A stretch of DNA of 9,392 nucleotides, from positions 1 to 9,392 of the forward strand of contig JAEZQR010000107.1 in NCBI GenBank assembly GCA_023413015.1, read 5' to 3'. The DNA is from Pseudomonadota bacterium. GTDB taxonomy: Bacteria; Pseudomonadota; Alphaproteobacteria; Sphingomonadales; Sphingomonadaceae. Shown here piece by piece: positions 5,874 through 9,392 of the stretch. The position numbers were made by a program, and so were the translations under genes. Position 1 is the stretch's first letter; each line of letters starts with the position of its first letter. Below the pieces are notes generated by a model that was not told where the DNA came from, made no database searches, and was given only the letters and a program-made list of their open reading frames with translations.

Positions 5874-6260
5874 TCAGCTGTCGCCAGATGGGAGCTTGGG
5901 TCCGCCATTGCGAGGGGATCGTTTCGCCTCCGGCTCGGCGGATTTATCCTTTTCCGCGACGGTCTTGGCGGTGAACGCCGCGAGCGCGGCGGTGGCGGCA
6001 GCGGTGGCGACGTCCTTCGCGACCTTCGAGGCGACGTCCTTGGCGATCGCCTCGAGCTGCGGCAGGTGCGGACCGGCGAGCTCCTGGATGAAGCCGGTGA
6101 GGCGGCCCTTACGGTCGCCGCCCGGGCGTTCGAACGCCTCGCGCAGCAGCTGCTCGACGGTCTCGTCGAGGTCGGCGCCGGTCGCCTCGACGGCGTCCGC
6201 CAGATCGGCGGGGATCGATACTTTGACGCGCTTGGCGTCGCCCTTGTTCTTCTTGCCCAT
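5874..6260 (-). CDS. Ribbon-helix-helix-like small protein with Ala-rich helical tail
   Basis: This 128-residue protein starts MGKKNKGDAKRVKVSIPADL. Residues 11-17 (RVKVSIP) followed by two short helices (18-44, ending TVEQLLREAFERP) resemble a ribbon-helix-helix DNA-binding unit of CopG/MetJ type. Residues 53-105 are a long amphipathic, then very Ala/Lys-rich helix, and the tail is a Lys/Pro-rich disordered segment. It could be a small DNA-binding or nucleoid-associated protein, but I do not recognise a named family. The start is fixed by GGAGG (plus-strand 6265-6269) four bases upstream. It lies on the same strand as uvrA, ending 69 bp before the uvrA start, with the uvrA -35 in the gap, so uvrA is probably transcribed separately as well. 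It faces away from the stress-type small gene across an 84-113 bp shared promoter region. Confidence 0.85.
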   Translation of the reverse strand: MGKKNKGDAKRVKVSIPADLADAVEATGADLDETVEQLLREAFERPGGDRKGRLTGFIQELAGPHLPQLEAIAKDVASKVAKDVATAAATAALAAFTAKTVAEKDKSAEPEAKRSPRNGGPKLPSGDS

Positions 6261-6319
6261 TCGGCCTCCGGCTTCACCGTTCTCGTCTGCGAACGCCTAG
6301 CACAAGCACAGGCTCCGGG

Positions 6320-6344
6320 GGAACGAGCGTCCGGCCCGCGCGTA
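6320..6344 (+). promoter_or_regulatory. Near-consensus EcfG-type general stress promoter
   Basis: GGAAC (6320-6324), a 16-nt spacer, then CGTA (6341-6344) differs by one base from the alphaproteobacterial EcfG consensus GGAAC-N16/17-CGTT. Transcription would start a few bases after 6344. That rules out the ATG at 6344 and supports translation from the ATG at 6374. Confidence 0.5.
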
Positions 6345-6373
6345 TGTTCCGGAGCAAAGGTCGCGAAAGCAGA

Positions 6374-6658
6374 ATGATGGACGAGAAGAAGCAAGAGGGC
6401 GAACGGCCCAACATCGTCGAGCAACTCACCGACCCGGAAACGGGGCGGCCGAAGGCGCAAGCCCATGTGCCGCTGCAGGGATCGATGCTCAACGCGCTCG
6501 ATGCCGAATGCGACGAGCGGCTGAAGGACGATCCGCGGGACCGCGATGCGCGCCTCGACATCAATGTCGACGAGACGTTCCCGGCGAGCGACCCGCTCGC
6601 GATCAGCCAGCCGCGCAAGGGCGGCGACGGCCCGCCGCCCGGCGGCAAGTACGACTAG
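6374..6658 (+). CDS. Small acidic conserved protein with DETFPASDP motif
   Basis: This hydrophilic, probably largely disordered protein has 94 residues from the ATG at 6374. An ATG follows at once at 6377, and an in-frame ATG at 6344 would give 104. I prefer 6374 because a stress-type promoter ends at 6344 and the extra ten residues (MFRSKGRESR) are unlike the rest. The ribosome-binding site is weak at all three. The body has EQLTDPETGRPKAQ near the N-terminus, an acidic-basic middle rich in Asp and Arg, and ends DETFPASDPLAISQPRKG then a Gly/Pro tail. DETFPASDP is a motif I recall from short conserved proteins in proteobacteria, often linked with stress, but no activity is known. It is divergent from the ribbon-helix-helix-like gene and convergent with the amidohydrolase, with a strong hairpin after its stop. 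Confidence 0.85.
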   Translation: MMDEKKQEGERPNIVEQLTDPETGRPKAQAHVPLQGSMLNALDAECDERLKDDPRDRDARLDINVDETFPASDPLAISQPRKGGDGPPPGGKYD

Positions 6659-6676
6659 AGCCTGACGCTATATTGC

Positions 6677-6706
6677 CCGTCATCCCGGCCTTCGCCGGGA
6701 TGACGG
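6677..6706. repeat. GTCATCCCGGC-type palindromic element, likely bidirectional terminator
   Basis: CCGTCATCCCGGC (6677-6689) and GCCGGGATGACGG (6694-6706) are perfect 13-bp arms around a CTTC loop. It lies in the 71-bp gap between two convergent genes. Elements with this CGTCATCCCGGC core are dispersed in many alphaproteobacterial genomes, so it is probably one copy of a repetitive extragenic palindrome. No T-run follows, so termination would rest on stem stability and is inference. Confidence 0.75.
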
Positions 6707-6729
6707 CTATTAGGTTGGGGGCTGCCCGG

Positions 6730-8340
6730 TTATTGGTTGGGCGTGGACTGCGCTCGCTTCGCCTTTTCGGCCGCCACCATCGCAGCGACGTCGGCGAGCA
6801 GGGCCTTGGCGTCGTAGACGATGCCATCCTTGATCGTCCAGCGCACGCCGCCGACCATGTCCTGCTTGCCGGTCGTCTCGTTGAGGCGCGGTGTGCCGGT
6901 GCCGTAGAGCGTCTTGAGGTTCTGCAGGGGATTCTCGGGCACGATCACCAAATCGGCGAGCATGCCGCGACGGACGAGACCGAACGGCGGCTCCTGCTTC
7001 TTCGGGTCGTGCAGCGTGCGGGCGCCGTTGATCGTGGCGGCCTCGATCACTTCGAGCGGCGAGAAGCCCGCCTCCTGCATCAGCTCGAGCTCGAGGATGT
7101 AGCCGAAGCCCCAGGTCTGATAGATGAAGCCCGGATCGGAGCCGGCGGTCACGCGGCCGCCCATATTCTTGTAGTCGTTAACCAGCCGCATGTAGCGCTG
7201 ATAGAAGTTGCGCCACGTCACCTCGTGGCTCGTGGTCCAGTCGTAGAAGTAGGAGCCGTGATTGTCGCGGTTCGACTGGAAGAAATCCCACAGGCTCGGC
7301 AGCGTGTAGGTGGCATGCCAGGTGGCATTCTGCGCGCGCATCAGGTCGCGCGAGGCGGAGTAGATGTTGAACGTCGGATCGAAGGTGACGTGGTTCGCCT
7401 TCTGCTCCTCAAGATAGGCGCGCCACTCGGGGCCGCCGGGCTCGTAGATCTGGTCCCAAATCTCGGCGATGCCGCCAAAGCGCTTCTGCTCGTCGAGAAA
7501 GTTGTAGTCGGCCGGGTAGCGCTGGAGGCGGCCGTCCTTCAGCAGCGATTCGAAATGGCCGTAGAAGTGGGTGACGGTGCCGAGGCCCAGCCGACCGGCA
7601 TCGCGTGCGTTCACTTCCGAGACGCCGGGCTGCGACAGGTGCGCAACGGTGCCGAGGCCCTGTTTTTTCGCTTCGTCGATGGCGGCGGCGATGACCGCCG
7701 GCGTCTCGTCGCCGCGATCGAAGAATTTGATGCCGTCGATGCCCTGCTTCGCCGCCCAGCGTACCCACGCCCGCGCCTTCTCGGGATTGTCGATGCGGCC
7801 GCCGTCCCAGCCGGCGCCGAGCGTCTGATAGACGAACAGGCGCGGCGCGACGATCGTGTTGGCGGCGCTGCGGCGCTTATCGTCCAGCGAGCGGGCCGGG
7901 CTGTCGAAGTAGAAGGCGACGCCGCGGACCGTCGTCACGCCGTGCGCCAGCCACAGCTTGTAGCCGTAGGACGGATCGGGCGCCTTGTCGGGATCGCCGT
8001 TGTGGCCATGCATGTCGACGAAGCCCGGCATGACATACATGCCGCTGGCGTCGATCTCGCGCACCGCGTCGCGCGGCGCCCGCGAGGCGGCGAGCGGCTT
8101 GCCCGGCGTGCCGGCGATGCGGACGTCGCTGATGCGGTTGCCTTCGATCACGATGTCCACTGGGCCATAGGGTGGACCGCCGTTGCCTTCGATGACCATC
8201 GCGCCGCGAATGACGAGCTTGGTGAAGGGGCCTTGCCCTTCGTCGGCGCCGCGTGCCGGCGTCGGCAGCATCTGCTGCGCCGCGAGCGGCACGGCGGTGA
8301 ACATCATCGTCGCGGCGAGCGCGATCTTGGTCAGGCGCAT
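6730..8340 (-). CDS. Secreted amidohydrolase family protein
   Basis: This 536-residue protein has a Sec signal peptide (MRLTKIALAATMMFTAVPLA then AQQ, cleavage near residue 21-22), so it acts in the periplasm or is exported. A beta-sandwich start (40-105) leads into a metal-dependent TIM barrel. Candidate metal and catalytic residues are His111 and His113 in FVDMHGHNG, Lys205 in GIDGIKFF (possible bridging lysine), His234 in TVAHLS, His258 in VTHFYGH, and Asp402 in TAGSDPGF. The closing sandwich includes GLVRRGMLADLVIVPENPL. The family hydrolyses amide or ester bonds in cyclic amides, dipeptides or similar substrates. The substrate is not predictable here. An aromatic-rich segment (about 320-385) is unusual and may shape the pocket. 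GGGGGGA lies five nt upstream of the ATG. It is 82 bp downstream of the iron-redox gene on the same strand. Confidence 0.96.
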   Translation of the reverse strand: MRLTKIALAATMMFTAVPLAAQQMLPTPARGADEGQGPFTKLVIRGAMVIEGNGGPPYGPVDIVIEGNRISDVRIAGTPGKPLAASRAPRDAVREIDASGMYVMPGFVDMHGHNGDPDKAPDPSYGYKLWLAHGVTTVRGVAFYFDSPARSLDDKRRSAANTIVAPRLFVYQTLGAGWDGGRIDNPEKARAWVRWAAKQGIDGIKFFDRGDETPAVIAAAIDEAKKQGLGTVAHLSQPGVSEVNARDAGRLGLGTVTHFYGHFESLLKDGRLQRYPADYNFLDEQKRFGGIAEIWDQIYEPGGPEWRAYLEEQKANHVTFDPTFNIYSASRDLMRAQNATWHATYTLPSLWDFFQSNRDNHGSYFYDWTTSHEVTWRNFYQRYMRLVNDYKNMGGRVTAGSDPGFIYQTWGFGYILELELMQEAGFSPLEVIEAATINGARTLHDPKKQEPPFGLVRRGMLADLVIVPENPLQNLKTLYGTGTPRLNETTGKQDMVGGVRWTIKDGIVYDAKALLADVAAMVAAEKAKRAQSTPNQ

Positions 8341-8405
8341 GCGAATCCCCCCATTCGTTTCGGGGCGAACCTAGACCGCTACGACTGCGACTTCCAGCCG
8401 AACCT

Positions 8406-8420
8406 CGGGCGGAGCGCCCG
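8406..8420 (-). terminator. Short GC hairpin between redox enzyme and amidohydrolase genes
   Basis: CGGGCG (8406-8411) and CGCCCG (8415-8420) form a 6-bp stem with a 3-nt loop, directly after the stop of the upstream redox gene. No T-run follows on the minus strand, so it is at best a weak attenuator between two same-strand genes. Confidence 0.3.
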
Positions 8421-8422
8421 CC

Positions 8423-9166
8423 TCAGGCGGCGACGGCGGCACTCTGCTCGGAAAGCATCAGGCGATGCTGAAGCGCAAGGCCTGCCGAGACGCCGGACGG
8501 CGCTTCCTGACGGCCAGCGATCGCCTCCATCGCGTCGAGCATGCGGTGGAATGCGACATAGGCCCGATCGACCATAGCGCGGGCGAGATCCCGTTGGTCG
8601 GGCGCGAGCTCGATGCCGGCGATGAAGTCGGCGACATCCTTCTCGAACACCTCATGATCTTGTTCGGCGTCGATATGATGTTGAGCGAAATATTTGAGGC
8701 TGCGGCGGATGCCTGCGCGCGAGAAATAGGCGGCGATCTCTTCGAAGAAGACGTGGCCGGTCGACTCGAACACGAACAGCATCAGCAGCCGTTCATGATC
8801 GGAGTTGGCACGCATGACCTCGGTGAGCAGCGCATAGCCTGCTTCGCGCGCCGCTTGGTGCTCGTCACCGAACAGGCGGGCCAGATCGGGCGGCGACCCG
8901 AAGATTTTGGTCATATCCGTGAGGAACCAGTGGTCGTGTCCGCCTTCCTCCAGGCGGTGCCGGCGAACGATGTCGCGAAGCGTGGGATCCTCGACGCGCG
9001 CCTCGTTCAGCCGCAGGGCGTCCTGGAAGCTCAGCGTCCAGAACGCCACCTGCTCGGTGCACGGCAGGATCTCATGCAGCGGGGCGTCGCGACGAAGCCG
9101 GTCGAAGAACGGATGGCGCGCATAGGTCGCCTGCTTATCTTCAATGTGCGGCTGTACGATCTTCAT
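8423..9166 (-). CDS. Iron-containing redox enzyme family protein (heme-oxygenase-like fold)
   Basis: From the ATG at 9164-9166 this is a 247-residue, all-helical protein. An ATG seven codons upstream (9187) would give 254, but AGAGGG (plus-strand 9171-9176) sits four bases before the inner ATG, so I choose that. Residues are numbered from the 9187 start. The family, including HDO-type diiron oxidases/oxygenases and TenA/PqqC relatives, binds non-heme iron within a heme-oxygenase-like bundle. Candidate ligands are Glu81 and His84 in LEEGGHDHWF, Glu141 (or His145) in FESTGHVFFEE, and His171, Glu175 and His178 in HHIDAEQDHEVFE. The H-x3-E-x2-H helix is the strongest sign. There is no signal peptide, so it is cytoplasmic. 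No biosynthetic partners are visible, so the substrate is unknown. It may act alone or with genes beyond the window. The gene upstream is divergent if real. Confidence 0.88.
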   Translation of the reverse strand: MKIVQPHIEDKQATYARHPFFDRLRRDAPLHEILPCTEQVAFWTLSFQDALRLNEARVEDPTLRDIVRRHRLEEGGHDHWFLTDMTKIFGSPPDLARLFGDEHQAAREAGYALLTEVMRANSDHERLLMLFVFESTGHVFFEEIAAYFSRAGIRRSLKYFAQHHIDAEQDHEVFEKDVADFIAGIELAPDQRDLARAMVDRAYVAFHRMLDAMEAIAGRQEAPSGVSAGLALQHRLMLSEQSAAVAA

Positions 9167-9187
9167 GCGACCCTCTCGTTGTGCCAT

Positions 9188-9380
9188 TGGTTTGGTTCAC
9201 AAACTAAGTAGGGTTTCGCAAGAATAATTAATAGTCGTATTAAAATTTCTGAGCGCGGAAGCCGAAATTGATTTTACACAGCTGAGTAATAACTGCCGAT
9301 CGGATGGAAATCTTCTCGCCGGCGAGCAGGGATGGAACTCCCTAGCGGCACGATCTCCAGCCGCGCATGTCGAGGTGGAA
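9188..9380. promoter_or_regulatory. AT-richer intergenic region with candidate operators
   Basis: No convincing gene lies here. The stretch 9200-9290 is AT-rich and probably holds the promoter of the redox enzyme gene, and perhaps of a divergent plus-strand gene. Three palindromic sites are visible: GTTTG-N5-CAAAC (9190-9204), TTAATA-N4-TATTAA (9228-9243), and the perfect CTCGCCGGCGAG (9315-9326). The second resembles a CtrA site but has an 8-nt rather than 7-nt gap. No -35/-10 pair stands out. Confidence 0.4.
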
Positions 9381-9392
9381 GTGATCATGATG
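9381..9392 (+). CDS. Possible start of a plus-strand gene cut by the window end
   Basis: GAGG (9372-9375) is followed five bases later by GTG (9381) and then ATG ATG (9387, 9390). Either start would give a gene running off the right edge. Only four codons are visible, so this rests on the ribosome-binding site alone and on the upstream AT-rich promoter-like stretch. Confidence 0.25.

Noticed and set aside
6261..6300. GTTC and GAAC pair (GTTC-N8-GAAC) upstream of the ribbon-helix-helix-like gene as a LexA box
   Set aside because: The half-sites are inverted rather than direct and the spacing is wrong for the GTTC-N7-GTTC pattern.
2991..6377. Very long plus-strand open frame (1128 codons) opposite uvrA
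   Set aside because: It is antisense to a certain uvrA gene. Its Leu/Ala/Asp/Arg-rich, motif-free sequence is typical of the reverse frame of a high-GC gene, and it has no ribosome-binding site.
6508..8577. Long plus-strand open frame (689 codons) opposite the amidohydrolase
   Set aside because: It spans a convergent gene, an intergenic hairpin and a second gene's end, with Ala/Arg/Val-rich composition and no domain. It is a high-GC shadow frame.
8465..9211. Plus-strand 248-codon open frame opposite the redox enzyme
   Set aside because: The opposite strand has clear family motifs and a good ribosome-binding site. This frame has neither.
9228..9243. CtrA-like TTAA-N-TTAA site
   Set aside because: The spacer is 8 nt, whereas the CtrA consensus needs 7.
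9228..9250. TAATACGACT match to a phage T7 promoter on the minus strand
   Set aside because: Only the first ten bases match; the essential downstream part is absent and no phage genes are nearby. It is better seen as half of an AT-rich palindrome.
9197..9388. Minus-strand 63-codon frame near the right edge
   Set aside because: It crosses an AT-rich regulatory stretch, has no recognisable composition and no ribosome-binding site visible, and ends inside the promoter of the redox gene.
1..9392. CRISPR array, tRNA, rRNA, insertion sequence or integrase
   Set aside because: I saw no regularly spaced repeats, cloverleaf-like sequence, transposase motifs or terminal inverted repeats anywhere in the window.

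Overview
The window reads as a high-GC chromosome segment of an alphaproteobacterium, most likely a sphingomonad. The clues are the strong GC bias, a UvrA of alphaproteobacterial type, an alphaproteobacterial LexA box (GTTC-N7-GTTC) in front of uvrA, and small proteins that look like conserved sphingomonad hypotheticals (recalled from family knowledge, not searched).

Left part (1-1850). A small conserved protein runs off the left edge on the minus strand. It is followed by an SRAP/YedK-type abasic-site sensor, a 59-residue small protein, and the tail of another small reading frame that has no start codon. All are on the minus strand. Immediately beyond is a plus-strand type II toxin-antitoxin pair, an AbrB/MazE-like antitoxin and a MazF/PemK toxin. 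A perfect 16-bp palindrome abuts the antitoxin start codon.

AT-rich island (about 1850-2910). This kilobase is clearly poorer in GC than everything around it and carries one minus-strand gene. Its N-terminal domain looks like the nucleoside 2-deoxyribosyltransferase/TIR-like fold used by several anti-phage effectors. Its C-terminal domain is unrecognised and joined by a low-complexity linker. It is the best candidate for something undescribed here.

Middle (2922-6658). A complete uvrA (960 residues) lies on the minus strand, with a LexA box 4 bp upstream of its start codon. Upstream of it is a 128-residue protein with a ribbon-helix-helix-like N-terminus. Divergent from that is a small acidic protein carrying a DETFPASDP motif, preceded by a near-consensus EcfG-type general-stress promoter. 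A 13-bp-stem GTCATCCCGGC-type hairpin separates it from the next, convergent gene.

Right part (6730-9392). A secreted metal-dependent amidohydrolase and an iron-containing redox enzyme of the heme-oxygenase-like fold lie on the minus strand. A roughly 200-bp AT-richer stretch follows, from which a plus-strand gene may start at the very end of the window.

Taken together, two DNA-damage genes (SRAP and uvrA) flank a small accessory segment holding a toxin-antitoxin pair and a candidate immune effector. That these act together is only a hypothesis. Nothing in the sequence shows joint regulation.
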